DNA of 64,000 nucleotides from Zopfochytrium polystomum (taxonomy: Eukaryota > Chytridiomycota > Chytridiomycetes > Chytridiales > Chytridiaceae). The DNA lies in contig JAIVFJ010000137.1 of NCBI GenBank assembly GCA_025765615.1, positions 116,105-180,104 of the forward strand, in the 5' to 3' direction. Below are positions 23,221 to 35,984 of this stretch, piece by piece (within the stretch, counting starts at the first letter, position 1; each line of letters opens with the position of its first letter). Under the pieces are notes generated by a model that saw only the letters and a list, made by a program, of their open reading frames with translations, made no database searches and was not told the DNA's origin. Position numbers and translations under genes: made by a program.

Positions 23221-26200
23221 TGTTGCCAAAACCCACTGCTCCGCCCCCCACAACATTTATTCTCGTTCTCACCCTCTCCACTCTCAACGCCGATTGGTGC
23301 CACCACCACCACCACCACCACCACAACCGCCAACAGTAGCAACAGCAACAACAACAGCAGCAGCAGCAGCAGCAGCACCGGCATCGCCAGCACTACCACC
23401 ACCAGCACCGCAACCAGCACTAGCACGAGCAACAACAGTCCAGTTGGAGTGGGCCGCCGAACAAGCACGCGAAGCAGTAGTCTACGCGGTGGCACTCGAA
23501 GCTCCAGCAGCAGCGGCACAACCAGCACCAGCATCAGCAGCAGCAGCAACATCTGGAGCAGCAGAGCACAGTCGCCGCCGCAGGCCACCTCGCCCGCTGG
23601 ACCGGCTCCCAAGAGTCTTCGGTTGCAGGCACGGTCGTACTCGCTTCAGCAGCAGCAACATCAGCAGCAGCCCCGCCCCATTGCCCCACAGCCGCTGCCG
23701 CCAAAGAAGCGACAAGAGGAGGACCAGCACCAGCAGCAGCCGCAGCTCAGCAGCAGCACCAACCGCAACGCTCCACCAGCGCCCTCGCAGGCTCTGCAAA
23801 TGCCGCAGACGCCGCAGACAAAGCCCGGGTACCGCCAAAGCGGAGCCACGGTCTCGTCGTCTTCGTCGGCGACGGCGGGGTCGTCCAACACATCGTCCTC
23901 GTCGTCGTCCCCGCCGCCGCCGCCGTCTTCGTCATCATCGCCGCTAGCAACCTCGTCCCCACCTGTAGCATCGAGTGCACCCGCAGTTATTCGACGTGCA
24001 ACAGCGTCGGCGGCGGACGGTTCTGGCAAGGAGACTTCCTCAGACACTGGCCAAGTCCTCGACGCGTGCCTCCTCGCCGCCAACGTCCAAGCAGGCACCG
24101 CGGCAGCCACCGTCGCCGCCGCCGCAGCGTCCACCGCCGCTTCCACCGCGGGAAGGAGGCAGCGAGCCCAATCGCCCTCGCCAACCTCTCGGCAGCATGC
24201 ACCCTCTGACACTCGCCCCTCTTTCGCTAGCTCACCGTCCCCCTCCTCCTCCTCCTCGTCGTCGCCGTTATCTCTGTCATCGCCGTCTGCAACCGCAAGC
24301 TTGCCATCCACCCTGCCTTCCTTCTCTTCCCCACCCTGCAGCACCTCCACTTTCCAGCCCTCTGCGCACACCACTGGCACTTTCGCTCTTCCCTGGGCTC
24401 CACCCTCCATCGCATCCTCAGCATCGACTCCATCGCTCACGCCGTCCCTGACCGTGTCGGCGTCGGTCTCTGTCGCCGGTTCAACTGCAACAGACGGCGG
24501 CGGTGTGGAGTCGCTTGTCCTGTCCCCTTCCAGCACCGTAAGGAGTGCGATGGGCGGCGACACGAGTGCCAGTTTTGACTCCCGCGCTAATACGGTGAGC
24601 AGCGTTGTGAGCACATCGAGTGAGTCTTGCCCCAGTAGTAGCAACACCACTTCTAGCAGCAGCAGCACCCCCGCCAGGAGTAGCGCGTTCATCGACGGTG
24701 GGAGCTCCAACAGGGCTAACACCGCCAACCCGTCGAGGAAGGGCGGCAATGATGCTCTGTTGTCGTTCACAAAGGAGTCGTTCGCCAAGGTCATGGTCGA
24801 CCAGGAGCTACACACTGACTTTGTGCAGTTTGTCGAGGTGTGACTCCGTTCCGGCCGTGGAAGGTCACCTACATCTACTTGCGCGGTGCTAATGTTTCTA
24901 TCCTTTCTTTTTCGTGATCCCTCATGTTGAATGCAGATCGAGCTGTGTTCGGAGAATATTTCCTTTCATCGTGATCTCATCGCCCTCGAAGATATGGTGG
25001 CTTCGGCCATTTCAAAGTCTTGCACTCCCAACAGCAGCTTAGAGTCTACAGCGTTTTCCACGCAAGCTTCCGCCGATGCCTATGCTGCTGCCCGCGCAGC
25101 CGGATCCTGCCAGGTTCTGGCCCGCTTTATTAGAAAGAGCTTTCCCCATCTCAACTATACCCACAACGGTTCAAACGCCGCAAACCCTGTCGCATCCAGC
25201 AATGCCGGTGGTTCCGAGACCTTGCTGGGCCTTCTGGCTTCGTTGCCTCCGCTTCCACGCGATCACCCCATTCCGCCAACACTTATATCTCGGTACTGCG
25301 CGCTATACGACAAATTTTTGAAACCTGCGTCCATGCTGGAGCTGAACATTCCGTCCGTCGTTCGCACTCGCATCGCCCGCACCATTACCAACCTCACCAA
25401 CATCGACGACGCCCCACCCTTCCCGGACCACGTACCGACGGTGACACTATTCGACCCGGCTGCGGACGAAGTTCTCCGCATGCTGTACAATGACACGTTT
25501 CAACGCTTTGTCGCTTGGCGGCGCGCCAACGCGTCCGCGGCCGCCGCTGCGGCGGCAAACAGCAGCCTCGCCATTACGGGCAGAGTCCTTGACCCGGAGT
25601 CCCGAACATCCGCGTCGGACCCGTCCGACGCGGGACGGCCGTCGTCCAGCTCGTCTCGCAGCGCCACTGAGGCCGAAACGGAGGAGCTTGTGGAGCTGAT
25701 GGGGAGTCTCTCCAGCAACGATATCTTTTTCTATCTCGCTGTCGCCGCGGAGAATGAAATGGAGCGACAAAAGGAAGAGGAGGAGATGCAGCGCATCGCG
25801 AAAGAGCAGACGGCTGCCAGAAAGGCTTCAGGAAAGCGAGGGTTGCTGAAAGGTCCATCTTCCTCTGGGCCGACTCTCTCGTCTAATCGCTCCAGGTCAA
25901 AGACGCTCACGGCCGCGGCGGCCTCTGAGCCGGCAGCACCCACTCCTCCTGCTGCGGTCACTGCACCGACTGCGGTGGAAGAGATTGTCCCGGTGTTTGT
26001 CCCGCTTCCCACCACTGCACCAACACCGAATCCCGCTCCTACTAGCACCAGAGCGGCACCTATGAAAGGTCTCCTTCGCGGCGGTCTGTGGTGGAAGAAG
26101 GGAGCACCTGCTACGGCGGAGCCACGAGCGACGGCGGCGGCGGCCACCCCGCCCCCGATTGCGGACCAGCCTTTGTCGCCAGTGGTACCGACCGACCCGT

Positions 26201-26736
26201 CCCGCCCTGCCACGCCTCCCGTCATCAGCCAAGCACAAACCGCACCATCCGCTCCTCGTGCAGCGGTGACGGCGGCGGCGGCTGTTTCTACTTCTTATTC
26301 GCCTCCAAGACCACCAGCTGCGCGGACGAACCGACCCCCGTCGCCGCTAAACAAGCTCCAGCGGAGCAATATGGAGCGCCAGGACCAAGCTGTGGCCGGC
26401 CCAGCTGCCGCGACCAGCAGCAGGACGATGCGGCTTCCAATGGGTTCCGAAAAATCTCGGGCTAGCAGAAGCGAGCCGGAAAGTGACAAGGACGACGACG
26501 ACGACGGAGCCATTCTCGACCTCCGCAGCGCGCTGGCGATGCTGCCGGCCCCGCCCGAGCCCCGCCCCGACGCGGCAAAGACTGGAAAGGGACTGCGCCC
26601 CTTGCATCCGTCGGCGTCGACGACCTCGACTAAGTCGTCGCCGTCAGGCGGCTCCTCCTCGAGCACGGGCGCGGCGTCGAGAAGCTCGGGGTCGTCGCGG
26701 CGGTCGATGGGCCTGTTTTCGTCTGACGGTGCGTGA
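23221..26736 (+). CDS. RGS-domain protein with long low-complexity arms
   Basis: Two exons, 23221-24837 and 24937-26736, are joined by a 99-bp intron (donor GTGTGA, acceptor ATGCAG). The 5' end is unresolved: this frame is open from 23221, but its first ATG is at 23800, so either translation starts there or an upstream exon supplies the start. The N-terminal ~500 residues are Ser/Pro/Gln/Ala-rich. The RGS domain begins LLSFTKESFAKVMVDQELHT, crosses the intron (FVQFVE/IELCSENISFHRDL), and closes ~200 residues later with VLRMLYNDTFQRFVAW. An insert inside the domain makes it larger than the usual ~120 residues. The C-terminal half is disordered. RGS proteins speed GTP hydrolysis by G-alpha subunits. 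Confidence 0.8.
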
Positions 26737-27893
26737 AGGGAGGAGCAACCGAATCGGTTTGGTGTGTTGTGGACACGGCTTTGATGAGTTCCCTCTCCGG
26801 ACTGCCCATACCCCGACCCGTTCGTCTGCTTTTTAGACTGTTTCACTCTGGCGCTTGCTCTCTTTCCCCAACCCGTCGTCCCCTCTCCATACTGCCTCGC
26901 ATTATGCATTTTCCGCTCGCTTCGCATTATACCTTTGCGTCTCTTTTCTCCTTTCTTTTCGACAAACCTTGCCCCCTTCCTGCTGCTGGGAGTTTGGGAT
27001 TTACCCCACTGAAGATGGAAACCGGCTCGTTTCCCCCCACCCCCTTTTTCCCTTTCTCGCATACTGTCCCCATTTTGGACTACTTTTTTTTTTCCTTCCT
27101 TTTTTTTTTCTGGCGCCCCCCAACCGCCAGCAGCGTTGAACTAACGCCATATGCAGTGTGATGTACTAGTGTAGTGCCCTTTATTTTTGGACATTTCGCT
27201 CGTTTCCCCGGTTTTCCTTCCTTTTTTTTTTTTTTTTTTTTTTATTTTTTTTTTTTAGTAGGTGCAGTTTTTTTTTTCCCGTTCCCCTCTGGTGTGTGAG
27301 TGCTTGTGTGTGAGTGTATGTTCCTTTTTGAAAGAATAACTCTAATTTTGCAGTGCAAATGCAGTGCAAAATGCAGCTCTTGTCACAAAACGGCTCACGG
27401 TTAAGGTGTTCCTTATTTGCCGCACAACTGTCCTTTGCCCGCTGGTCATGCTTTCACCTCTGGTTCCCGACTTTGGCGGAACGCTCACAGATGCGTTCGC
27501 TTCAGCCGTGGAGGTTGCCAACGCCACCGACCGCTGCCGCTGGATTCTCTCAAATGCAACGGGAGCAGTTAATAGCAACAGGACAGACAGGGTGCGACCT
27601 AGTGCCCCTCGTCGTTGCCAGTAACGAGGGGGAGAGAGAGAAGGGAGTCAACTATTTAGGGGTCAGAAGATCGCCAGCAGGAAATTCATATGCAGAACAC
27701 CTGTGATGGTACATGTACCCCACCAGGCTGCGTCAGCACAGTCACTCGACCAACAGGCTTTATCACATCCCACTTGTACTCACACATCTCACTCTCACAG
27801 CAATTGGATCAAGGCAGGCACTTGTAGATCAAACTCTCAGGTGTCAGGGGCCAAGCGGATCACAGCCACCAACACCCTCACAGGGACGATGAT
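26737..27893. other. 3' flank of the RGS gene, homopolymer-rich spacer
   Basis: Pyrimidine-rich DNA with T runs (27222-27256), then CpG-containing sequence at 27350-27640 in which no frame is convincing. Nothing else recognised. Confidence 0.35.
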
Positions 27894-28216
27894 TGTTATG
27901 AATCACCCTCTGGAAACCTCTGGAACCTTCTAGAACATTCCTTCATGGAACCTTGTGGAACCTTCTGGAACCTTCTTTGCTTTCCTGACTTGTCTTGTTG
28001 TCATTGGTATCATTGGTATCATTGTATTACTAATTGCTCTTTCTGGAACTTTCTTTGAGTCTTGACAAGGAAGACTCTCAAAAGGTATAAATGGGGGAAG
28101 GGGGCCTGTTCCATCCCTCAAGTGAATTGTTGTTTACAATACAATCATCCTTCCTCTCAGTTCCTTGTCTGGCCTTGTCCTGTCCTGCCTTATCCTGTCC
28201 TGCCCTGTTACTGACA
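27894..28216 (+). repeat. Solo LTR, family B
   Basis: Runs from TGTTATGAATCACCCTCTGG to TACTGACA and aligns with the inverted copy at 2775-3067. Near the start are tandem 'ggaaccttctggaacc' units resembling heat-shock elements (alternating GAA/TTC). A TATA box (GGTATAAATGGG) is at 28084-28095. An LTR start sequence of this family also follows the chromodomain fragment at 8466. Confidence 0.75.
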
Positions 28217-29313
28217 ATGATACCGCCATCATCGCCTCTGCAGCAGGCAAGTGCCGGTGATCCTCACTCCAACACAGAGCCAGCAGTGTCACACAGTTGG
28301 TGGTGGAGTCAGCTGCACTCCCCACCCTCAGCCCCTTAAGAGGGAAAAAAAAACTCGCTTTGGAAGTGGTACACACGAGTTGATGGAACTAAAACATGAA
28401 GTATCCCCCGACCATTACGGAATATCAGACTCAGCGTCTCAGGCGGCCTTCTTGGAACGTTTCAATTTCCAGATTGGCACGTCTGGGACAGTTGGGACTG
28501 AAAACAAAATAACAAAAGTTGGGAAATGTTCCAGGACCATCACTACGACTACTACTATTGGGCGCACTGTTCCCAGCGAAGCCAGCCGCCGCCTACCTGC
28601 AATATATGTCAATTCACGGAAAACGTTTTTGGAAGATGCTGTCTCAGTCTCTCAAGGAAGCGTGCTGCGCTTATCTTTTACGACGCAATACGAAAGAGAG
28701 TCAAAACGTTGCTCCTGGAGTCCTTATTCTCTTCGACAGCCGCAACTGCCTCAAAAGTTTGACAATCCCTATTCGAACCGTCGCAGTAACGACCCTCGTT
28801 GGTTCGCGGGGAGTGGATTATAAACCAGAGACGATCCTCACAATCATGGACCTACGATGTGTGTCTCTAGAGGATCGCTCAACCCTTCAAGTAAACGGAA
28901 GAACTGATCGGCTCATGCGAACCGACAAACGGGGAATTTCGGAGACCACGCGGTGGGCGTATTAGATATTTTCGCAACTTGCACATCAAAGAAGCCAAGC
29001 CCAGTGTGCGGGCTACTTTTGCTATAGTGCCGGCTCGTCTGGCGCCAGTCAGATCCAGATAAAAAGGAGAAAAATTGGAAAAAGTTTCCTTGGCGCCCGA
29101 CACAGATTGGGAAGGCGGGAGAGAGATTCGCCCACGAGCTGCCTGCTGGTGGGCTGGTGGGCTGGTGGGCTTGGCCCTGCCAGTATTTGGCCGTATTTGG
29201 CCAGTCAAGTATCCCATGACTTGTCAGGCTGGCTGGGCGTGAATCTTTCTTTCTCCAACCTTTTTTTCTGCGGCGGACAACGCCTCAACCCACCCACGCC
29301 TCATATTCATAGT
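28217..29313. other. Spacer and probable promoter of the TIR-like/TPR gene
   Basis: No supported gene, although 28370-28960 has CpG-containing sequence with open frames on both strands. A TATA-like GATAAAAAGGAG at 29057-29068 lies ~250 bp before the chosen start codon and could serve the downstream gene. Confidence 0.35.
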
Positions 29314-29511
29314 ATGCCGTCGGCACAGTCAGGCGAAGGAGGTAGCGGCGGCATGAGCAACAGCAGTAGCAACAGCAACAGCAGCAGCAGCAGGGCTTGG
29401 CGTCATCAACGCCTTGAGCGGATCGCCACGCGACGACGCCCATGGCCGCCGCCTCCTTTGATCGTGACCGAGGAGGCCGCGGCGGCGGCGGCGGCGGCGG
29501 CCACAGCAACG

Positions 29512-29552
<41 letters not shown>

Positions 29553-31647
29553 AGCCGACGAGTTTTCACTGCTCGGCGTGCCCGTCTGGTTCCTGTGGGC
29601 TTTCATCAAGGACTGCGGCGGCATCGACGCCTTCGAAGGCCTCTCTACCAACGACGTCTGCGAGCGCTTCCTCAAGGATATGACCGCCGCCACCGGCCTC
29701 GCCCTGACCCACCAGCTCCGCGACAAGGAGGGCCACGCCTTTGTCACCGACGCATCGTGGTTCATCAGCCACGCCTGGAGATTCAACTTTCTCGACGTCG
29801 TCGAGGCGATCACCCTCTTTGTCGAAGACACCGCCGGACTCTCGTTCGACACGGTCGTCTGGTTCGACCTCTTTTCAAACTCGCAGCACGGCACGGCGCT
29901 ACGGCCGTTCGAGTGGTGGACGGGGACGTTCGCGAACGCGATCAAGGCCATGGGCAACGTCCTGATGATCATGCTTCCCTGGGAAAAACCCGTCCCGCTC
30001 ACGCGCGCGTGGTGCATCTTTGAGCTGTACTCGACCTACACTGCTGCCGCGAGTTTCCACGTTTCAATGACTAAGGCCGACTCGGAGGCCTTTCTTGAAA
30101 AGCTCAAGAGCAAGCCCATGGACGTGTACTCGGTCTTCAAGAACGTCCGCAGTCAGGCAAGCGAGGCAATGAACCCTCGCGACAAGGAACAGATCCACGC
30201 AGTCGTCGTCGCAACTGCGGGATTTGCAAAGCTCGACCGGCTGGTCTTCTCGGTCCTTGAATCCTGGCTTACGGGCAAAATGAAGCACCACGCCGACGCG
30301 GCCGGTGCGGGGACGCTCGACCGGGCGGCTTGGCTCCTCGCCCTCGCGCACTCTTACGGCCTCCAGGGCAAGTTTGACACCGCAGAACCGTTAGCCAAAG
30401 AGTGCGTCGAAATTCGAACGGCGCTGCTCAAGAAGGATGAATTCCTTTACGCGGAGGCGCTCGCCATGCTGGCAGACATTTACAAGTTGCAAAGCAGGTA
30501 CGCCGAAGCAGAGCCGCTCATGCACGAGGCCAACGCAAGCATGGAAGCCGCCGGTCTGTCAGACACCGAAGACGGCATCGACTCGATGTCGACCCTCGCC
30601 GACCTCTACCAGCTAACAGGAAGGCTCGACGACGCCGAGCGCATTTTCAAGGACTGCCTCGACAAATCGCGCGCCGCCGCCGCAGCCGCCACCTCCTCCG
30701 GCGACGAGGCCCTGGCCAAGGCCGAGGAAAAGGTCGCTCAGCGCACGGCCATGCTTGCCAAATTCTACTGGTCAGCGGAGCAATTCGACAAAGCCGAGCA
30801 GCTCGCCGTAAGCGCCGTTGACCTGGACGCGCGCGTCCTCGGAGAGGAGCACGTCTCGACGCTCGGGCACCGCAACATCCTCGCCATGATCTACCAAGCC
30901 AGCGGCAAACTCGATCTGGCGACGCAGACTGCGGAAGACGCCCACGCGCGCAGCGCGAGGCTGCTCGGCCCGGACCACCTCTTCACTCTCAACCTCCTCG
31001 GCACCAGCGCAAACATCTTGGCGCACCAAAAAAGGTACCTAGAGGCCAAGCTCAAGTTCCGGGAGCTCCTCCGGCTGTTCGAGCACGCGTACGGCGAGCA
31101 CCACGAAAACACCCTCGTCACCGCAAACAACCTCGCCTTCGTCTGCGGCGCGCTCGACCACCACGACGACGCCGAGGCCATCTACCGCCGGTCCGTCGAC
31201 CGACTCCGCGCGACACTGGGCGAGGACAACCCGCGCACCTTGCTGGTCAAGGGCAACCTCGCGCGCACCTTGATCCGCCTGAAGCGCTTCGACGAGGCCG
31301 AGGCGCTCGTTCGCGGCTGCGTCGAACCCGTCGAGAAGGCCTACGGCCCGCTCCATCGCCAGGCGATGCTGCTCAAACTCAATATTGGACGCGCGTGCGT
31401 GGGCCTGGGAAGGGGCGAGGAGGCCAAGGGGCTGTTTGAGTTTATCATCGAGCACGCGCCGACGCTCGGCGAGGAGAGCGACGTTGTTGTTGCGGCACGG
31501 AAGGAGCTCTCGGAGCTCCCGGTCCCTCCCGCGCGCGAGACGGACGGCGGCGGGTGGCTATGGGTCGCGGTGGGTGTGGCGGTGGCGGCAGCGGCAGTGG
31601 GTGTGTCCCTAGTCGCCCGCCGGTGGTTGGTCAAATCGACCGTCTAG
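29314..31647 (+). CDS. TIR-like + tetratricopeptide-repeat protein with C-terminal membrane anchor
   Basis: An uninterrupted 777-residue frame. The start at 29314 is the first in-frame ATG; the frame is open further upstream without one. Residues ~1-80 are Ser/Thr/Ala low complexity. Residues ~85-250 resemble a TIR-like fold: WFISHAWRFNFLDVV, then VWFDLFSNSQH, then NVLMIMLPWEKPVPLTRAWC and IFELY. These match the SHAW and LTRxWCxxE signatures seen in protist and algal TPR proteins. Residues ~330-735 hold at least eight kinesin-light-chain-type TPRs (ALAxLADxYxxxGxxDxAE; LGxxHxxTLxxxxNLAxxYxxxGR). Residues ~755-777 are hydrophobic and followed by RRWLVK, a tail anchor. AATAAA lies at 31717. The architecture suggests a sensor or scaffold on an intracellular membrane. 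Confidence 0.8.
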
Positions 31648-31716
31648 GACTTGGTATCTGAAGAGCTGTTTTGCTGTTGCTTTGAATTTTGGGGGACATA
31701 AATACGTTATACATAG

Positions 31717-31722
31717 AATAAA
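31717..31722 (+). terminator. Poly(A) signal AATAAA
   Basis: A consensus AATAAA 70 bp after the stop of the TIR-like/TPR gene, followed by GT-rich sequence. Confidence 0.5.
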
Positions 31723-32033
31723 GCAAGTAGGTTCTATTTATTGCATGGTTCAACTCCACTCAACCACCTCCCTTTTTTGCAGAAACCCTGGTTCGTGCTG
31801 CTGCTGCTAATGGTGATAGCTTTGATGTGAGCCTGGTGCCTGACAAGGATGAGTCATGAAGTTTAGGAATGATCATCAGAGACTAACCCGTGTTGTTTCT
31901 AATTCTCCATCAGATAAGTGGATGGGGTTGATTCCAAGAGATTGGAAGTGTGAGACCAGTGTTCAAAAGCATCCTTTCATTATTAGGTCTGTGCTGCATG
32001 TTTGTTCCAATAATCATATCTGACCCTCCAACA

Positions 32034-34106
32034 GCCACTGCGAGGCATCAGAAACGGTGTTTTCGAAGGACCTTTTCCATGAAATGGAGAAAGCTTTGGG
32101 AAGAACAGTGCCACTGAATGATTTCAACCAAGAGACCAAAATGAATGGTCTCCAGGCTTTTTGGGATGCAAAGTGCCTTGCTTTTGACCAGGAGTGGGAC
32201 GTCAACTTCATGTCGGGCTTGTATCACTCTTCAGTTATTATTCTGCTGTGTTCTGATTTGAGCATGAAGCGGATGCTGGAGGCTGACAAAAAGCTGGACA
32301 ATTGCTTGTTGGAGGTGAGCTTGTTGATCTGATGTTCTTGTTGCTAAATGTAATCATTAGTGGGAACTTGCACTTCAGATGAAGGAAGAGAGAGGAGTTG
32401 ACATCCTGCCTGTTCTTCTTTCAGGGCAGGTGGCTGCAACTCTCGAAGATGGGAGGAAGGAGTTGTTGGAGAAAAAGTTCAGCACATTTGATCACTCCAA
32501 GTTTCCTGACTCACTTCATGCTCATCCTTTGAGCCCTCGCCGCCACACTGTATCTCAAATTGTCAAGATGGTGCTGGAGCTGAATGGGCCCTTTGCCCAT
32601 CCTGACAGCGATGTCCTCAAGTAATGCAATTGCATTTTTTTGTTTTTGTTGTGTTCTTGAACCTTTCTCACACAACTTTGGATATGCAACAGAGTTGTCA
32701 CCGTTGCAAGGAACGTGTACAGTGAAGGAGAACAGTCTGAGAAGAAGACTCCCAATGCAATTTCGGATATTTCACTCTCCAGACCAAGATTGAATGAATT
32801 GGAAACGTGGCTGACTCCCCTGTCTGACATCATGGACAATGAAAGGCAGGCCCTTCTGAAGAATGTGCTTTCTGGGTCCAGACAGTGGCTCCTCAACAGA
32901 GTGTTTCAGTTTCTGTCTCCTGATGATCTGTCAGCAGCAAGCAGCAACAGGGTGATGTGGTTGAAGGGTGTGGCTGGCGTGGGCAAGTCTGTGATGGCTG
33001 CCATGGCTCCAGAGAGCTGGAGGCTTTCGGCATGCTTGGTGGCATGTTCTTTTGCAAGCATGACAATGAACGTCGCAACAGCGCTCGCAACCTGGTTCTG
33101 ACCCTGGTATTCAGTCTTGCAAAGTTCAGCTTTCAGTATGGAGAAATTCTTCTTCAAGTCAAGCAAGACAATCCAGATATTTTGTCCAGACCGGTGTTTG
33201 AGATGATGAAGGTGCTGCTTGTTTAACCGCTGCAGAGCGTCGTTGATGCCAAGCAGCTGGAAGTGCCAGTTGTGCTAGTTGTGGATGCCCTGGACAAGTG
33301 TGGTGCTGTTGGCAAAAGGAGTGATATTCTGTCATTGTTCAAGAGCTGAACAGGCTCCTTCCTTCAAATGTGAAATTGCTGGTAACTGGACGCCCTGAAG
33401 TAGACATTTCAAAGGCCTTTGAGATGATTCCGGTCACTGAAATTGAGCCAACTGCTGAAGACAACATCAAGGATCAGATTGAGTACAGGTGGAATTTTCT
33501 GATAACATTGAACGCTGAGCAATCTGTGGTGGATGATGGATCCAAGCTCCTTGTGTCAAAGTCATCTGGGATTTTTGTCTGGCTTGTTACTGCTTGCACC
33601 TACCTGAGGGATTCCAATGCTGAGGTCATTACCCTTGATGAAGTCAATGCACATGCCAGAGGGAGACAAGATGAATGGCCGCAGTGATAAGATGTATGAC
33701 AGGATCTTTGCTGGCATTTTGGACTCGGCCAAGTTGAGCCAGTTGGAGTCCTTGCTTCACACTGTGCTGTCCATCATTGTCCTCGCATATGAACCACTGA
33801 CTGCAGCAGCCATGGTGTCTGCCATTTGACAAGTTTCACACTGAGATCCCTGATTTCAATGAAAAAGTTGCAAATGGGCTCCCTGAGCATGTCAGATCTG
33901 CAGTGAAGCATTTTTGGGAGCACTGCTTTCATGACTCAGGGGAACTCTCCCCAAAGACATTTTCAGTGGAGTATCAGACAACCTCAAAAAGCCTCTTGGC
34001 GGAGGTGCAAACTTTTCTTGAAAATCACAGACATCACTTCCTTGATATTGGACTCACTCAGTCTGGTGATTCCTGCCATGACGAAGATTCAGACTTTATT
34101 GAATGA
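32034..34106 (+). pseudogene. TIR-like + NACHT/STAND NTPase (NLR-like), broken
   Basis: Exons recognised are ~32034-32313, 32361-32620 and 32693 onward, with GT-AG introns. The first two encode a TIR-like domain: VPLNDFNQETKMNGLQAFWD, then SSVIILLCSDLSMKRM, then DNCLLEWELALQ and DILPVLL. The third encodes an NTPase with Walker A WLKGVAGVGKSVMA, a fungal-NACHT-like FFCKHDNERRN, Walker B-like VVLVVDALDKC, and LLVTGRPEVD. Frames break after Walker A (~33003), at ~33224 (stop), ~33347 (one base short in AAGAGCTG), ~33684 and ~33827. Text beyond 33840 still reads as protein but no repeat domain is identifiable. It lies ~390 bp after the TIR-like/TPR gene on the same strand. Confidence 0.7.
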
Positions 34107-34670
34107 TTCTGGAAAGAAAACCTTGGAAACGTTGATGACAGACATTAAAAGAGTTTTTGCAAAAGTTTCTCATTCCACTCAAGGCATCAGCGTTACAGGT
34201 TTATTTCACTGCCATTCCTTTCTCTACAAGTGGTTCTGAATTTCACAAGAAACTTGTAGAGAAGTTGCCACGCAGCTTGTCATTCCCAAGTGCTGGACAC
34301 TCGCTGGAGCAGCGTGGAATAAAGCATCTCCTATCATCTCAGTTTCCTGTAATGGCCCTGCGCTGCACTTTTTTGAGCAGACCCCACCAAAGTCAAAGAA
34401 TGCCAACATGAACTGACATATTTGAGGAGGTTCAAAGGACTGTGGTAGGTTGCACCCAATGAGTGGAGACCCACCTGCAATACCTGCAATGGCCAACAAC
34501 GCTCGGCTCACAGTTTGCCTTTTGAAAAGAGAGCCGAATTTGTACAAACTTGCAAACTAGGGAATGAAGCATGTGCAACTGCTGGGATTCACAAGCAGTA
34601 GCACAACATGTGCAGCAAGACCATAGTGCAGTTGCCAGAGTAAACCAGAAGCAGATGGCTGCATGTCCAT

Positions 34671-34753
34671 GGGCAGATGGCCAAGTCAGCCTAAGTCACC
34701 AGATTACAGCTCCAGTCTCCCCAGAGGCGTGGGTTTGCATCCCATGCACATTT
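34671..34753 (+). pseudogene. tRNA-Leu-derived sequence
   Basis: Order and sequence follow a class II tRNA: GATGGCCAAGTCAGCCTAAG (D arm), CCAGA TTACAGC TCCAG (anticodon arm), the variable arm TCTCCCCAGAG and T arm GCGTGGGTTTGCATCCCATGC. The anticodon position reads ACA rather than a Leu anticodon, and the acceptor ends do not pair. It is a decayed gene or a SINE head. Confidence 0.55.
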
Positions 34754-35304
34754 AGCCCAGCAGCTGCATTGCCACCAATAAGTAGTACTGGCCTCTCCCA
34801 CTTGAGGGATCTCTGACTGTTGGATTTTGCTGTAAACCCCCCTCTGCCAGACACTTAGCTAGATTTGATTCAAGCATATCATCCACTGATGCACCCTTCC
34901 CATGGTTCCCAGTCTATGCCGTCATCTGAAAACCAGGATCATTAGAGAACTGCTGCCAAGGCGAGAAGCGAAACAAAGAACCTTGCTGATAAGTTGGCAA
35001 ATTTGGAAAGGTGTTGGTCTCTGACCCTTTCTGCACAGGCTGGGTTCTATGTGAAACAAGAACAGAGACACCTTCCGTCATAGCAGAGGGGCAGAGGGAG
35101 CATTAGCCCCAGATTCCATTCCCCATCACCAGGCAGTGCATCCCAAGAGAGAATCTTCTACCACTTGTACTGATGCGTGATGCCTTGGGTTGCAGTGAGT
35201 GTTGAGCATGTAGAAGCGGCCAGTTGGCGCAGCAGCCCAGCACCCTGATGGACTCCAAGACAGCTTTCTTTGGTTTTGAGTTTACAGTCAACCAATGACA
35301 TAAA

Positions 35305-35370
35305 GGGGGGTATATATCAGTGGTAGATAGTTTGCATGTGAGATGCTGTGGGTTTGAGCCCCACTACCTC
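35305..35370 (+). pseudogene. tRNA-Ala(UGC)-like sequence, deleted
   Basis: GGGGGTATATATCAGTGGTAG is followed by TTTGCATGTGAGATGC and a perfect T arm (GTGGG TTTGAGC CCCAC), ending ACCTC. The 5' half of the anticodon stem is missing, so it cannot fold normally. Confidence 0.5.
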
Positions 35371-35984
35371 ATTGCTGGAGTAGGGTGTCATTATGTCTCC
35401 CAGCAACGCCACCTGAAAGAATTCGTTGGGGTGGATTGTCTATGGGTTGTGCTGCTGTGGATATGGAGGTAGTGCACTACTGAAGGTGGTGGTGATGGGA
35501 GGTTGAGTTTGGCTCCAGTCGGTCTTGTGTTTGTCTTTATACAAAACTGTTACAAGGACCATCACTTGCAAAATGCTGCAAGTCATCCTTGCACAAGGTG
35601 CCCCTGTGCACCACAGTGTCAGGTCAAAGCTCCTGCTCACTGCTTACCTCAAAAGACCCAAAAGCTTACACCACCTGAACCTCTCCTGACTCTGTGCCTC
35701 CCAGGTACTGTGACTCAGAGATGTCTCCCAGGCGGTGCCACTGCCTCCCAATCAAAAGGGGACAGCTGGGCAACCCTCAGCAGTTAAGAAAGTTGGACAC
35801 AGCACACCCACACATGAAAAACAAGCACATTGACTGTCCGTCTCGATCCCCAACAGCAGCAGCACACCTTAGCAAGACCAGGTTGGTAATCACTGACATC
35901 GCAGTCATTGATCCACAACATTGACACCACTCACACAACACATCACTCGCTACATAATCGCCAGCAACCACAACACTTGATGTA

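Larger units (their letters stand above)
34107..35984. other. Repeat island without genes, containing tRNA-like relics
   Basis: CpG-poor DNA. No coding region is supported. tRNA-derived sequences within it are listed separately. Confidence 0.4.

Noticed and set aside
22629..23612. Minus-strand 327-residue Leu/Val/Arg-rich frame
   Set aside because: It is the complement of trinucleotide and GC-rich DNA around the 5' part of the RGS gene; no ATG, no domain, extreme composition.
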